A stretch of 64,000 bases of DNA, taken from positions 513,023 to 577,022 of the forward strand of contig QRDG01001345.1 of assembly GCA_012064385.1 (NCBI GenBank), in the 5' to 3' direction. How positions within the stretch are numbered: the first letter of the stretch is position 1; each line of letters starts with the position of its first letter. The translations under genes and the position numbers were made by a program. The notes below the pieces were generated by a model. That model worked only from the letters and a program-made list of their open reading frames with translations, had not been told where the DNA came from and did no database searches. Below are positions 43,992 to 55,850 of the stretch, piece after piece. Source of the DNA: Puccinellia tenuiflora. Taxonomy: Eukaryota > Streptophyta > Magnoliopsida > Poales > Poaceae.

Positions 43992-46900
43992 CTAGTGGAA
44001 TTTCGTGCGGCGTCACGCCGCACTTTTTTTGATGGCGTAAAATTGTTTTAGGATTTATTTTGCTTAAATACATGTGTATAAAATATGATCGTGAGGAAGA
44101 AGTTTCAAAATACAATAAATCATGAAGCATCGTACTTTAAAATTAAGAATTCATAAGAGGTAGTTGTTTGCTCCCATTATGGTAAAAACACTTGCAGGCC
44201 AAACTATCCATGCACAGGAAGAAACTAATGCCAATAAAACAATTAGCAATAAAGAAATATATAGAGAAAATCCAGAAATTTAAGTGAGAGACTTAACTTT
44301 CCTAAAAGGCACAGTATATATTCTTTAGGAGCAAAGAAATTATGCCAGCAAGAGATCTGATCCCTGGAGAGAACTAAAGTAAATTTAAACATATTATATA
44401 AGATGGATGGTTGCAGATAAACCTCAATCAGGTAAATGAAAAGGCCATTATTTAACTTGAACTGCATACTCCATTTTAGTACACACATACGTGGATAGTA
44501 GACAAACATATTGTTTACATCCTTCTTCTCAAACGCCTGTAATCGTAAATGTGTCATCAAAATTACATCTAGAGCTACATCTTCAATGATCTATAAATAA
44601 GATGACATTTTTTTTTCAACACACATTATTTAGGACTACATCATATAGAAAAGCACATATGTACTTTACAGTTGTAAGTACAGATAGTAATTTTCACACA
44701 GATAAGGAGTATGATTATTGTGATATTTGAGTCACGTGTCAATCATTTCAATGCCAGGCTAGCTATTTCTACAGTTGTAAGCACAGTTTTTTCATTGCTC
44801 TTGTCTTGAAGAAGAGATGATGCTATTCAGATTCAGAGAAATGTGGTAATAGTATCATAATTATGCAGATCTAGCTACAATACTTTGCACACTATTTCCA
44901 CATCTCTATGCATATACGTCCATGCAGAATATCATAGTAAGCAAGGAACTATAAAAGTCGTATATAGAAAATTAGTTGTAGCAGATAACCTTGCTTCTAA
45001 GCAGCCCTATATTTTGCGACCATATAGTGGAGCAAGTCATCTTATGGATAGCCAAGAGATCAGTTTTCTCTCCAAGTTCCTGCTAATTCATGAACATTGT
45101 AGCTGGACCGTCATACGAAGATGGGATATTTTCCAGCAATCAATTTTTTTAACCTGAAAACAAATAGTATCAGTGAGAAACCATCAGCTCATGCCACATG
45201 GCATTCCTCTTATACCAAATGTCGACAACTGAACACAAAGAAAGTCTTTTTGAAAAAAATCTAGATAGAATGTGCATGACTGTGAATAATTTTCATAAGC
45301 AACGTACCAAATATGGTTTCAACGATTAGCATGCCATACACAAAGATAAAGATAGCAACAAAGTGAAAATATTAATTCCATCTCCAGAATGGCTGTAAGT
45401 GGTGCTCAAATAGTAAACCGAGACGCAAGAGTAAGATAACCTTTGGATTTTGTTTTCATGATCAACACAACAAATTTAGAAGTAATATCTTTCTGTGCGG
45501 CTTGGAATTCCAACTATTACTGTAAGGGAAGACACCTTACTATTTGTTTTAAATTTTTGTTGCATGATGGAGATGACAATAGACCCTGTTCCCACAAGGT
45601 AGTCAAATATTGTTGTAGATACTGTTTAAACGTTATATGTTTCATAAATACAGTCAAGCGCACAAATAATAAGCTTTCGGATTTATAATAAATGTTCATT
45701 TGTTCAATTATAAACCAGATGTTCATTTGTATGGTAACTTATAGAACCAGACTTTGCAAGCATGTATGTCTATTTTTATGTTTGTGGAGATTAAAGTGAT
45801 AGTCGATATATTATGGCAAACAGATATTAGAAATGCAGCATAGCAAGAAAACATTAAAGGGAAGTAATGCCAAAAATTTCAATGCTTTTAAGATCTGAGA
45901 TTGAAGACTATGTGAGGAAAGGTGAAGCACATACATAAACACAGAAGAAGGCATAAGTCGTTTCACATTTCAATACATGGCTGGTTGGCATACGTTAATA
46001 AGATATAAATGGTCAGTACCTTAAGCACAATAATAAAACCAATATATTTCATATGTATGAGTGTTCTGGTTATAGGCTTCTGCAAATTGGAACTTAAGGT
46101 AATAAAGTAGACCGAGTATCTAATGTACTGGCTGTGAGCTCCACATGAATAATACGGTGGACAGAGTCACTGGCACAAATTTCTTTGCACAAGTTGTCGG
46201 GCTTCATGTCTACCTAAATCTTGTGACAACATGGTCAATGATAGTGGAGGAGGATATGAGTAATGAAAACATGAGCATATACAAAATCTTTCCCCTTAGT
46301 ATGCTAGTCTCCTTAAATACATGAATTAAAATCCCAAACAACTACAGCGAGCATAATTATCACTACATCTATTAATTCTATATAGGATTTTCATCAAATA
46401 TCTTGTACGCAGGTGTTAGATTAGCATAGAGCAATGTAGAGGAAGGGGAGGAAGAAAATAAAGAGAAAGAGAGGAGCTGGGTACCTGCAAGGGAGCTAGC
46501 TGCAGCGAGGTACATGAGAAGTTGAGGCAGCGACTATGGCATCTGCTTGTCCCTCGATATTTGTGATCAACAAAAACCTCAAGCCTACAGTTCCATAAAT
46601 TTTAAATATTTTCAATGCACTAAAAAACCAATAGTTAAATCATCTCAGAAACAACTATTTACTGAGAAAACTGTAAGCAATAACTATGTTCACATATTCA
46701 GAATAATATGAATGGAACTAATTTAGGTAGACCATGTTCCTAATTAGTGTTGTAGATTTCGTCTTGTAATAGTTCCGGAGAAGTAATGTTGCCAACCTCC
46801 TTACAAATGCTCCAGTAAATTCCACATAGTATCCCTTGAAAGGAAATTAAAATATGTACTCAGCACCCCTTGTGCATGTAGGGCTGGATTAAACAAAGAG

Positions 46901-48657
46901 GAAATCCACAAGATAAATGGCTAATAATGTGAGTAAGCTGGTCACGCCAGGATTAATTACCTGATCTGCAGCTCGGTGGTGCAGTAAAATTCTTTGCGGA
47001 CAGTGACTAAGAGATTAAAGTATGCTAGTCCGGGGGCCATGATGTCCAGCTGCTGGTGGCCTGCGTAGAAGTGTCCTTGGGTGATTCATTGGCTGTAGCT
47101 GGAGGTCAGTTCCGCTTATGATATGTGTTGCTACCTCCTCTACTTCTTCCTGCTAAATAGACGCACATAGGAAACTCCCTGAATAGCAACCATATCATAG
47201 CGATTTGACAATATCTTCCGCAGAATCTGAGGATCTATAGGCCTGAACCATACTTGGTAAAATCGCACTGGCCATCATCGAACGCTGCTAGATCCTCCAG
47301 ATTCCTCAACGACCTTGTCCACGAAACGTTGAGTTGCCCTCTGTGATTCAGGATGTAATTAACATTAGAGAGATCCAGATGCATAAAAGAATCAAAACAA
47401 ATAGGGATGGTGAGAGAGCTTAGAAGGCTGAGCCGTGGGCACTGACCTGCCATCCGTCCTCGCCAGGGCCGGCTGCTGCTTTTGCTCGACCTTTCTACAG
47501 GGGCGAGGCGTGGTACCGTGGGGCTCGCCCCGGAACACCGCTTCTCCTTGTGCCGCCGAAGCTGGAAGCAATCTGAGGGACGCGCTGACAGCCAGATGAC
47601 GTCGCTGCCGGTGGGCATGGAGCCGAGGACTCAATAGACGCAGATCGAATCACGTGCGGCTCGCACTGTAATTTTTGCTATCAACGTCTGAGAGCGAGAA
47701 ACAGAGAAGGTGAGGACGGAGAGAGAGCAAAGGTAGAGGAGGGAGAGGTCATGCGACATACCTGCACAGTCGTCACGGGTCATCGCCGGACCCGTGGGCG
47801 CCGCCTGGTCTTCCACCACCCTCGCCGTTGTTGACATCTCGCTGCTCATCTATCCTTTCCGACCAGCGCCGCCGGGCATCGGCCTCCGCCCGTCGGAATA
47901 GGCTGCCCCCTGCCAGAAAAGGCCGCCGCTTGCCGGAATCGACCACCAGCCGCCCACGCGCGTGCAGGCCGGCGGCAGGTCGGCCGCTGTGCGCGCCTCC
48001 GTGGTACTTGCCTCCATGGCCGGCCCGACCTGGTACGCTGCTCCGCCGAGCGTGGTCTGTGCGTCGGCGGGTACGGGCGAGCTCCGGCCACCGGAGAAGC
48101 TGCAGGGCAGCGCGTTCGCGTGGCGGCGCCGCCGTTTATGCGTCGCCGGAGCGTCGCCGGCGTCGTGGAAATGCGGCGGCGGACGGGGGCCGCGGCGCGG
48201 ACGATTCCGGCGCCACCGCGGCGTCCGGGCGAGCGATCTTGAGCGAGAGGAGAGAGGACGCGACGGCGCACGTCTTCGTCGGCGGCGATCCGACCGGGGA
48301 AGGCCGAAGCGGCGGCATCGAGCGCGGCGGCCGGCGGCGACCTGCGGGCGCGTGCAGGAGAGAGAAGGGGGGGATCGATCTGCGGCGATTTTGTACGAAG
48401 AACTTCAAAGTTTATTGGAATTGCGATCAGGTCCCTGTACGCAGGGAAACGTGGACTGCGGGTTCTATTTACCGGTTTTTGAGGGGTTTTTTTGCAAATC
48501 GATCATGGACGCGTCCTCGGGCCGTCGGATCGCCGTTCGACGGACGGGATCGCAGCGCTGTAGTACTGTAGCAAGCTACAGTGCTTACTGTAGCTAGCTA
48601 CAGTTGCAGAAGGCCTCCCAGCGCTCGAAACGTTCCGTCTTTAAAATATAGTATAGA
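43992..48657 (-). mobile_element. non-autonomous Helitron
   Basis: Read on the minus strand, the element begins TCTATACTATATTTTAAAG at 48657, the usual grass Helitron 5' end. It finishes with hairpin GTGCGGCGTGACGCCGCAC (44023-44005), nine bases, then CTAG at 43992. The flanking host bases are A and T, as expected for Helitron insertion between A and T without target duplication. No RepHel helicase ORF was found. The 5' third (47230-48600) is GC-rich and may be captured gene fragments; the rest is AT-rich and noncoding. A second CTAG four bases further on (43986-43989) makes the exact 3' end slightly uncertain. Confidence 0.82.
47230..48600 (-). other. GC-rich block within Helitron, possible captured exons
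   Basis: Several overlapping frames stay open on both strands because of GC content. The minus-strand reading at 47618-47235 (WLSARPSDCFQLRRHKEK, RSLRNLEDLAAFDDGQCDF) is the most protein-like, but I recognise no family. Introns with GT-AG borders can be imagined but not proven. Confidence 0.3.
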
Positions 48658-49041
48658 TTACGGATCTGGATTAACAACTAGACATAGGCAACGTGGATCC
48701 AACAAGTTCCATGGAACCAAAGAGTCAACAATTCGGAAGAATAAAAAATGGGCTCAATGTTGCTGACTTAGGCCGGGTAGGAGAGGTGTGCTACGGTGGC
48801 AGGTTGGAGGAGGCAACGCCCGACCTCGAGAGGATGGTGGAGGCCTGCTGCTGCGTGTCGATGAAAATTGACATAGGACCCAACGTGACTCACCAGATCT
48901 GGCTGCCGGAGTCTCGGCAACGTCAGATTCGAAGGGGTTGAGGCGGGGTAGCGGTGGCTCACCATGGTCTTAAGAGGAGAGAGGGAAGATGCCAGGGGAG
49001 AACAAAGGAGCCACGTACCTTTGCGTCCGTGGGCGAGCTCC
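48658..49041. other. GC-moderate sequence, left half of the LTR target
   Basis: No convincing gene is seen. The GAGCTCCGCCTG end at 49046 joins, across the LTR retrotransposon, to CCGCTCACCGCTATGCCG after 52807. The target was therefore one continuous GC-rich block (48780-49046 plus 52808-53190). Frames on both strands are composition-driven. Confidence 0.45.
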
Positions 49042-49046
49042 GCCTG

Positions 49047-49324
49047 TGTCAGGTACTAGTAGTGGTATGGAGTAGTAATATGTTGGTAACTGTGAGGGTA
49101 CTTTAGGTATTTCATATGGTGGTCACTTTGTAGTTGGCTTGGTCTTTATAAGCCCACCTTGTATCCTGTTGAAACACCCAAGAAATATAAACCCTAATTT
49201 TACCTTTATTTTCTGCAATTTATCTTAGATTTAATTCCTGCAATTTACCAGTTTATCTACCGATCTTCCCCAAAATCCTCTTCTTCGTGATCCAATTCCG
49301 CCAGGATCCATCGGGATCCTGACA
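49047..49324 (+). repeat. 5' LTR of the young element
   Basis: This 278-bp LTR has perfect inverted ends (TGTCAGG / CCTGACA) and contains TTTATAAGCCCACC near 49145 as a TATA-type promoter with AAACCCTAA further on. Confidence 0.93.
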
Positions 49325-49499
49325 ATTGGTATCAGAGCGGTCGATCGATCGGACCTGCTCCCTCCCTTCCCTCCCGTTTCGTCGATTCCTTCGATTTCCC
49401 CGGCCATTCTTCTGTATCTTCTTCTCCAGTGCGATTCGCAGCAGTTCCCCACCCTCCCTTCCCCAAATCGACAGCCACCACCCATTCTTGTTCGCATCC

Positions 49500-52400
49500 A
49501 TGGAGACCTCGCCTTCCCCCTTCTTCTTCCCCTGCACCACACCCGCGTATGCGCCCACCACCTATTTTCCCCCGCCTCCTTTTGGCTTCGGAGCACCTGC
49601 GACCGGCTCCTTCCCGGTTCCCGCATACGGCTTCTGCCCATTCCAGCAACCACCAACCCCGTCCTCTACCCTTGTCCCCACCAACGTTGAGCCAAATTGG
49701 CCACCGCCTGCTCCGGATCCGACTCCTCCCATCCCAACCTCCACGCCCTCACGTTGCTGGTCAAGCTCAACGATCACGCCGATGCCTCCTCCACATCCGG
49801 CGACCCCAAGACAGATGCTTTCCAGCGCTGCTCCGTCGAGTTCGTCCTTGGCTTATCCCCTTCCACCGCCAACCACAGGAGCTCCGGCCAACTCAGCGAC
49901 GCCGGCCACTCCAGCGCCGCCAGCCACCTCGACCTCTTCCCCAGCGTGCGGCTATTTCACAGAGGCAGCCACCATCCTCCACCGTGTGCAGCGTGAGCTC
50001 ATCAACTTACAGGGTCGTCTCTGTCAGCAGCAAGCACTTGAACAAACCTCCTTCAATACTCTCCAAGGTGAGTTCGTGAAGCTCAAATCGAGGGCCTCAC
50101 AATGCGCAGTTTCTGCCGGCAAGCAATCGTCTAGAGCAATTCCAAGTTCATCGCCCTTGCAAGTTATTGGTACTGCTCCTGTCACCCCAAAGGTGTTTGA
50201 TGCAATGCCAACACCAAGCACGTCACAGGGAACACATGGTTCAGCTCCTGAGTACCATTCCGGGCATCACACCCCAATTCGGAGCACATTGCTAGATGGA
50301 AACAGCAACCTCCGTGAGCAGAATGTTAAGGGAATGCATCAAGCTTATAGTCTCCATAATCTTATTTGCCAAACTGTGGTTCGAGCAGATGGTACTGAGC
50401 ACAGCTACTATGCTCTCCCAGAAAATTATCATGTAGAGAGAGCTACTTCCAAGCACAGGTCTGCTGTCTTTGATGACAAAACAGAGAATGCCTCGAATGA
50501 GTCTGTTCATGTGTTTGGTAGCACTCCTGATCAGCAGCCATATGAAGAAGAGCAACAAGACAGTGAACAGCTTCTCAAGTATGTCGGCAAGGCACTCGAA
50601 ACTGAACAAACCAGTGCTAATGTGTTGGATTATTCTCTCGAGCAGGAGCAAAATGACGAGAAGGCAGTAGGAAATGTACAGAAGCCGCGGGACTCACATT
50701 GGAATGTGTTGGTAATTCCTGTGAGAAGAAGAGAATGGGATCCAGGAGAACATACAGATTTGAGTTCAACACTGAACAAAGATGCATTGGGAGTGCCCAT
50801 TCTTGTACCACAACAGAGCTGCTATTACAGAGTACCATTAGGCCAGGAAAATCATGGCATTCAGTTTTTACTGGATCCAGGAATTTTGAGACTAACGGAT
50901 ATGATTCTGGGGAAAATTGCAGTAGCAAGTCTACTTCATAGTGGCCAGACACCATGCAAGCTATTAATCCTTATTGGGCAACCTGTTGACCTGAAGCATT
51001 TCTGGCTTCAGTTGTTGCAGTCTCATTCCTGGTACATTACTACTAGTGTTTGCCTTCAAGTACAGTATTGTTGCTTGCAAACTATTTTGGCATGTCCATA
51101 TTCAGTACTAGTCTGCTACTATAGCAAGTTCAGTCCAAGGAAAACTGTCCTTTCTGCAATATGTCTGACAACTGCTCCTACTGTACGCATGATACTGGTT
51201 TGCAGCTATGGCAAAGTAGCTCAAGAAGGAAGAGATGAGTTCGTTGTGTACCAAGTCTTCAAAATTCAAACAATGAGGAAAACCTCTCATATATGGGATC
51301 CTGGCGTAGACTTGTTCTCATATAAAAAACTGCACCTTTTTTCTTGGATTCCACATTCTGCTATACTTGTTCTCCAGAAATTACGCAAGAAGAACATCTC
51401 TTGTATGTGGGAGTGCTTACTTGAGAAAGGAAGACAAGTGCACTGGGACCCAGGTATCAAAATTCCAGTGTATGATGAGTCTGATGAAGTGGACAGTAGC
51501 TGGCCAAATGGATTCATTGCTGTGACAAAGAATACTATGGAGCAAAAGAAATGCAAAGATGAGCAGTCAATCTCTGATCTCGAGGAACTGAATGGTGGTA
51601 AAAACCTATCTGTTGCGACACAGTATGTAGACCCACTTCTCAAATGCTGCAGCAAAGCGTTGAAATGCAGAGCATGGAGCAAGGAATCCCAAGTCGATGT
51701 AAATTTATTGTGGGGAAAATCTCGTTGCCACAATGTTACAGGGCTTTACCTATTGAGAGATCTCGGAGATACCAAATTTCGCGACCTGTTTGCTACAAAA
51801 TTGCAGTGCACAGATGCTTACACGTCTGCGATGGTACAGATACTAGTTGTGCAATTCGGTGCAAGCAGGGCACCCGTTTTCCAATCTGCTACCATGCGTT
51901 CCTATGCTTTTGGTTTGGGCTGGACAAAAATGAATGCATCAGCTCAATTTGCCCTAGCTGTTCCATGTTCTAAAGGCAATCATTATCTGCTCCTCGCAAA
52001 CAGTAGCAATAGCATGACAAATCATTCCTTTCCCAAGCTGTTCATGAAATTCCTATGGGCAACCGCAACAGTGCAAGTGAGGAAACAGAAGAATCATTTG
52101 GAGTTCCTTTCAATAGCTGAGATGTTGCAGATTTGGGGTGAGCTTAGAGATGGACAGCTAGCATACATGCCTCAAGATACTATTGTTACTTCTGGAGGGA
52201 TTACCAACTGGACTAGTACGACATCTAATGGCATCACATCATATGCTTTCCCCATGAACTTCATTATTGGCCACTGGGCGTATGTCCATCAGCAAGGTGT
52301 TCATGAGAATTACAATGCCAAGCTTTTGCTGCTATCTTCAAAGAAATATCTTTCAATCTGGGAAATTGATATTATCTTCGTTACATTTCGACCACCATGA
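49500..52400 (+). CDS. orphan 966-aa protein of non-autonomous LTR element
   Basis: The intact frame runs from ATG (49500, METSPSPFFF) to TGA at 52398-52400; the frame is also open back to the primer-binding site. Residues 1-150 are extremely Pro/Ser/Thr/Ala-rich. About residues 155-200 form a likely coiled coil (ILHRVQRELINLQGRLCQQQ). Residues 210-440 are hydrophilic with acidic stretches. The C-terminal half is Leu/Cys/Ile-rich, with recurring REWDPGEH, LLDPG, IWDPG and HWDPG phrases. I find no zinc knuckle, protease DTG/DSG, YxDD, RNase H or integrase motif. It replaces gag-pol in position and length. Function unknown; persistence of a 2.9-kb frame in a young element argues it is or was recently translated. 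Confidence 0.75.
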   Translation: METSPSPFFFPCTTPAYAPTTYFPPPPFGFGAPATGSFPVPAYGFCPFQQPPTPSSTLVPTNVEPNWPPPAPDPTPPIPTSTPSRCWSSSTITPMPPPHPATPRQMLSSAAPSSSSLAYPLPPPTTGAPANSATPATPAPPATSTSSPACGYFTEAATILHRVQRELINLQGRLCQQQALEQTSFNTLQGEFVKLKSRASQCAVSAGKQSSRAIPSSSPLQVIGTAPVTPKVFDAMPTPSTSQGTHGSAPEYHSGHHTPIRSTLLDGNSNLREQNVKGMHQAYSLHNLICQTVVRADGTEHSYYALPENYHVERATSKHRSAVFDDKTENASNESVHVFGSTPDQQPYEEEQQDSEQLLKYVGKALETEQTSANVLDYSLEQEQNDEKAVGNVQKPRDSHWNVLVIPVRRREWDPGEHTDLSSTLNKDALGVPILVPQQSCYYRVPLGQENHGIQFLLDPGILRLTDMILGKIAVASLLHSGQTPCKLLILIGQPVDLKHFWLQLLQSHSWYITTSVCLQVQYCCLQTILACPYSVLVCYYSKFSPRKTVLSAICLTTAPTVRMILVCSYGKVAQEGRDEFVVYQVFKIQTMRKTSHIWDPGVDLFSYKKLHLFSWIPHSAILVLQKLRKKNISCMWECLLEKGRQVHWDPGIKIPVYDESDEVDSSWPNGFIAVTKNTMEQKKCKDEQSISDLEELNGGKNLSVATQYVDPLLKCCSKALKCRAWSKESQVDVNLLWGKSRCHNVTGLYLLRDLGDTKFRDLFATKLQCTDAYTSAMVQILVVQFGASRAPVFQSATMRSYAFGLGWTKMNASAQFALAVPCSKGNHYLLLANSSNSMTNHSFPKLFMKFLWATATVQVRKQKNHLEFLSIAEMLQIWGELRDGQLAYMPQDTIVTSGGITNWTSTTSNGITSYAFPMNFIIGHWAYVHQQGVHENYNAKLLLLSSKKYLSIWEIDIIFVTFRPP

Positions 52401-52524
52401 TATGGATCAATTAATTCTGCAGGATAATTCTCTTTGGCTGATCAGTTTGAAGCTCCTTAACAAAGGAGAAAGTTTCTGTAGAAACTTGTTCCATTGGTGA
52501 CCAATGGCTTCAGGGGGGGAGTAA

Positions 52525-52802
52525 TGTCAGGTACTAGTAGTGGTATGGAGTAGTAATATGTTGGTAACTGTGAGGGTACTTTAGGTATTTCATATGGTGG
52601 TCACTTTGTAGTTGGCTTGGTCTTTATAAGCCCACCTTGTATCCTGTTGAAACACCCAAGAAATATAAACCCTAATTTTACCTTTATTTTCTGCAATTTA
52701 TCTTAGATTTAATTCCTGCAATTTACCAGTTTACCTACCGATCTTCCCCAAAATCCTCTTCTTTGTGATCCAATTCCGCCAGGATCCATCGGGATCCTGA
52801 CA
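52525..52802 (+). repeat. 3' LTR of the young element
   Basis: This LTR is 278 bp, differing from the 5' copy at two sites. It is preceded by the polypurine run CAGGGGGGGAGTAA and followed by the target duplication GCCTG. Confidence 0.95.
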
Positions 52803-52807
52803 GCCTG

Positions 52808-53336
52808 CCGCTCACCGCTATGCCGATTACACATGCAGCGCCGCCGAAGTCGGCGTACCCCTGGTGCGGGTAGCTCCAGCACGGCCGGGCAGTGCGGATG
52901 CCGGCCGCCGCTCACCGCCATGGGGACGCCACCACAGCGCTGCCCGGCAAGGCGCCGCTCACCCGCCGACCAAGACAGTGCCGTCAAGGACACGCGCCGC
53001 TTACCGTAATCCCCAGCTTCCGCCAAGGACACACGCCGCCGGCCGAGACGCTCGCCGCAGTTCCAAGTGCATTCGCTCGCCGGCCGCACCCGGCACCCTG
53101 CCTCCGCTCGTGGAAATTCCCCAACCGCACGCACGAACACGATTTGATGAAGGTGGGCTAGCTCCCCACGCCCAAAAAGGATAGAAACCGTTGATAAAAA
53201 AAATTAGTGCGACGGGTGGAAAACTGGGTTCGATCTCAACCGGTTCGGTGGACGATGAGTCGATGACTGGTCTGGCTCGGTACAACCACCCGGGTGCGGA
53301 ATTACTTATTATGCATCCAGGGTTTATATATTACAA
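52808..53336. other. GC-rich block, right half of the LTR target
   Basis: The sequence is GC-rich to about 53160 with frames open on both strands (minus strand 53140-52830 reads Arg/Gly/Cys-rich). It then becomes AT-richer. No recognisable domain is present. Confidence 0.35.
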
Positions 53337-53444
53337 CTATTCTGCACTCCCTTGCAGAATAACTATTCTGTACAACTTTCTGAACTTGCTAAACAGTAAA
53401 CTGTGAACCTCTCGGCGGAACACCCGAATCTCTATTTTTGCGGA

Positions 53445-54110
53445 CAGTATTTCGATCGTCATTTTCAAACCGTTTATCGGAATGACGCATGCGATATGCC
53501 GTTGGATTCGTATTGTAAATGCGCAACTTTTACTCTTCTGAATGGTTTTCAAATTATGTACGGTTTTAGAAAAATTTCTAATATACTAAAACACGGATTT
53601 CACGATTTAGTCCGTGTTCGTACAGTATTTGGTGCGTCATTTTCAAACCGTTTGTCGGATTGATGCAAATAATATGCCGTTGGATAGGTATGGAAATTGC
53701 GCAACTTTTACTCTTCTGTCAGTTTCCGAAATTATACACGGTTTGAAAAAATTCAAATATACTATACAATGTTTTCTCGGATTTGTCCGTTTTCGTACTG
53801 TATTTTGGACGCCATTTGTAAACCGTTTGTCGGATTGATGCAAGTGATACGATGTTGGAAAGCTATGGAAAATTCCCAACTCCTCTATCTCTAGATAATT
53901 TTCTAAATTCATTACGGTTTAAGAGCAATTTTAAAAATAAACAATTCTGTTTTAGATCCAGCAGACAGTTTTTTACCAATTACTTTCAAACTGCTTATCG
54001 AAACGTAACAAATGATACGGCGTTGGAAAGATATTCACTAGGGGCAACTTTTTTGTGAAGAAATGTTTTCAAAATTCGATACGGTTTTTGATTAATTTTA
54101 AAAATACGAA
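53445..54110 (+). repeat. four diverged ~175-bp tandem repeats
   Basis: Units start near 53447, 53624, 53797 and 53967. Each has a CAGTATTT-like start, CATTTTCAAACCGTTT, a GATATGCCGTTGGA-type core and CGGTTTTA near its end. Identity falls along the array. The spacing of 170-177 bp is satellite-like. Confidence 0.8.
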
Positions 54111-54279
54111 AACTGACAAACAAGATGGCATGTCAATCGATTGAAAATTGACACGGTTCAACTACTCGGGTAGGGTGTGACGGTATGGGAGAGTCAAATT
54201 ATATTCATATCCTCCCCAATTGCATGTTGGGCAGTCGATTTAGACAAATAGATTTTATAGTGATGATTTTAATTAGTAC

Positions 54280-55850
54280 GACTTCCGTCCTAGAAAAATA
54301 GAGATATGAACCGCTTCCAATATAGCCGTGAACTTCTCTTTATCTGTATGTGAACATCCGAACAAGAAAAGGTGAACTTCCTATTTTTTCCACGAGCGAA
54401 AGCGAATTTTGCCACGAACGTAAGTGAATTTTCTATTTTTTTCACAAGTGAACATCTCGCTGAACCATCTTTTTTCTAAACTTATCACGATTCACAGTTG
54501 AACTTTCTATTCTTGAACCACTTCTGAACTTTACTCATGAAGTTGATAACTCCCCAGAACTACGTAAGTTAACTTCCTATTTTTTCGTAACTGAATTTCT
54601 CGGCATACCATATCATATTTTTCTGAACCTCTCGCGATACGCACATGAACTTCTTTTTTTTGCAAGTGAACTTTATTTTGGAGAACTATTTTTTTGAACT
54701 TCTTCTGATACGTAAGTGAACTTCCTATTAATTCGCAATTCAACTTGTCGACGGACAATAAAAAAGTGAACCTTCGAGATGAAGGATTTGAACTCCAAGA
54801 CGTGAACTTCCGCTTAAGAAAGTGAACCTCCTTTTTTAGAAAAAAAATTATAATACCGAAAAAATGAACTTCCTAACTTTTTGCTAATGATTTTTCTGGG
54901 ACCATATTTTTCATGGTTTAAGAGTAGTTTTAAATATTATAACTCTTGTTTTTCAGAAGTTTCTGAGTTTTCTTGTTGTTATTCGGAGTGGACTTGAAAA
55001 TAATGTACATTGAACTTTGAATTTTTCTTGAGAGAAGTTCTACAAATTTCTAACTTCACAAAATAAATTTGTTAACTTTGTTTCCAAGCGGCTGAACTAC
55101 AAAATTTCATTGAAAAAAAGGTGAACTCCGTGCATCACACAAGTTGAACTCCTCGAAACAGAAATGTGAACTTCACATCGACACAATTTTTTATATACTT
55201 CTTTTGTTTTGAAATGCTTTTTCGATCATCCAAAAAAATTCACTTTAATAAAAATTGTGCCTGTTCTCAACACAAAACGTCGACACAACTGAAGCGGTCT
55301 AGTAGCACAACAACATCGTAGCACTACATCGTCAGTACACTAACAAAAATAATTTTAACCCTGAAAAACAATTTTAATCTGAACTTATTGCGTCCATGGA
55401 TCTGAATTTCCAGACTACTCTCTCTGAACGTTTTCACGTAGGGGCGACGTGAACTTCCCGGATGATAGGTTATCTTGACCGGTGCGTAACACTTGTGAAC
55501 TGGAGTGTGGCAAATATTCTCGGATCAAGGATACCACCAACATCAATTATCTCTGAACTTTAGGAGTTGTCAATTTGAACCTTCAATGCTCCTTTTCAGA
55601 TAGCTCCATTGCGCATTTTTTAATGAACTTCTCGGATGACTCGCTAAACTTTTCTCTAAGAAACAATGAACTTTACAAGCAGCGATTTTTTTTGAATGAG
55701 AACAAGTTTGTTTTAGGAATAACAACAAACAGATACGAGCCATGCCCACAAAATTTGATCGTCATCGCAACAAACAGCGGCGGAAATTTTACATATCTCC
55801 TCATCAAACTTTATATCCAAATGAACTTTCATATTATTCCCTAGAGTCAA
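54280..55850 (+). repeat. GTGAACTT keyword array
   Basis: GTGAACTTC, TGAACTTC, TGAACCTC and close variants recur dozens of times at irregular 20-60-bp spacing. They are separated by T-rich sequence with CTATTTTTTC fillers in the left half. No unit of constant length exists. The polarity is the same throughout. Confidence 0.8.

Larger units (their letters stand above)
49047..52802 (+). mobile_element. young non-autonomous LTR retrotransposon
   Basis: Complete element: 5' LTR 49047-49324, tRNA-Met-type primer site TGGTATCAGAGCGG from 49327, one long ORF, polypurine tract CAGGGGGGGAG before 52525, and 3' LTR 52525-52802. The 5-bp target duplication GCCTG is present on both sides (49042-49046, 52803-52807). 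The LTRs are 278 bp each, start TGTCAGG, end CCTGACA, and differ at two positions only (T/C near 49256, C/T near 49289), so insertion was recent. No gag-pol domain is present. Confidence 0.95.

Noticed and set aside
47846..48597. ORFs of 141-247 codons on both strands
   Set aside because: GC-driven Arg/Ala-rich frames within the Helitron; no conserved motif; kept only as possible captured exons.
49326..49499. Start of the orphan protein at the primer-binding site (TTG codon)
   Set aside because: No ATG there; the first in-frame ATG is at 49500, and the upstream part overlaps the primer site and leader.
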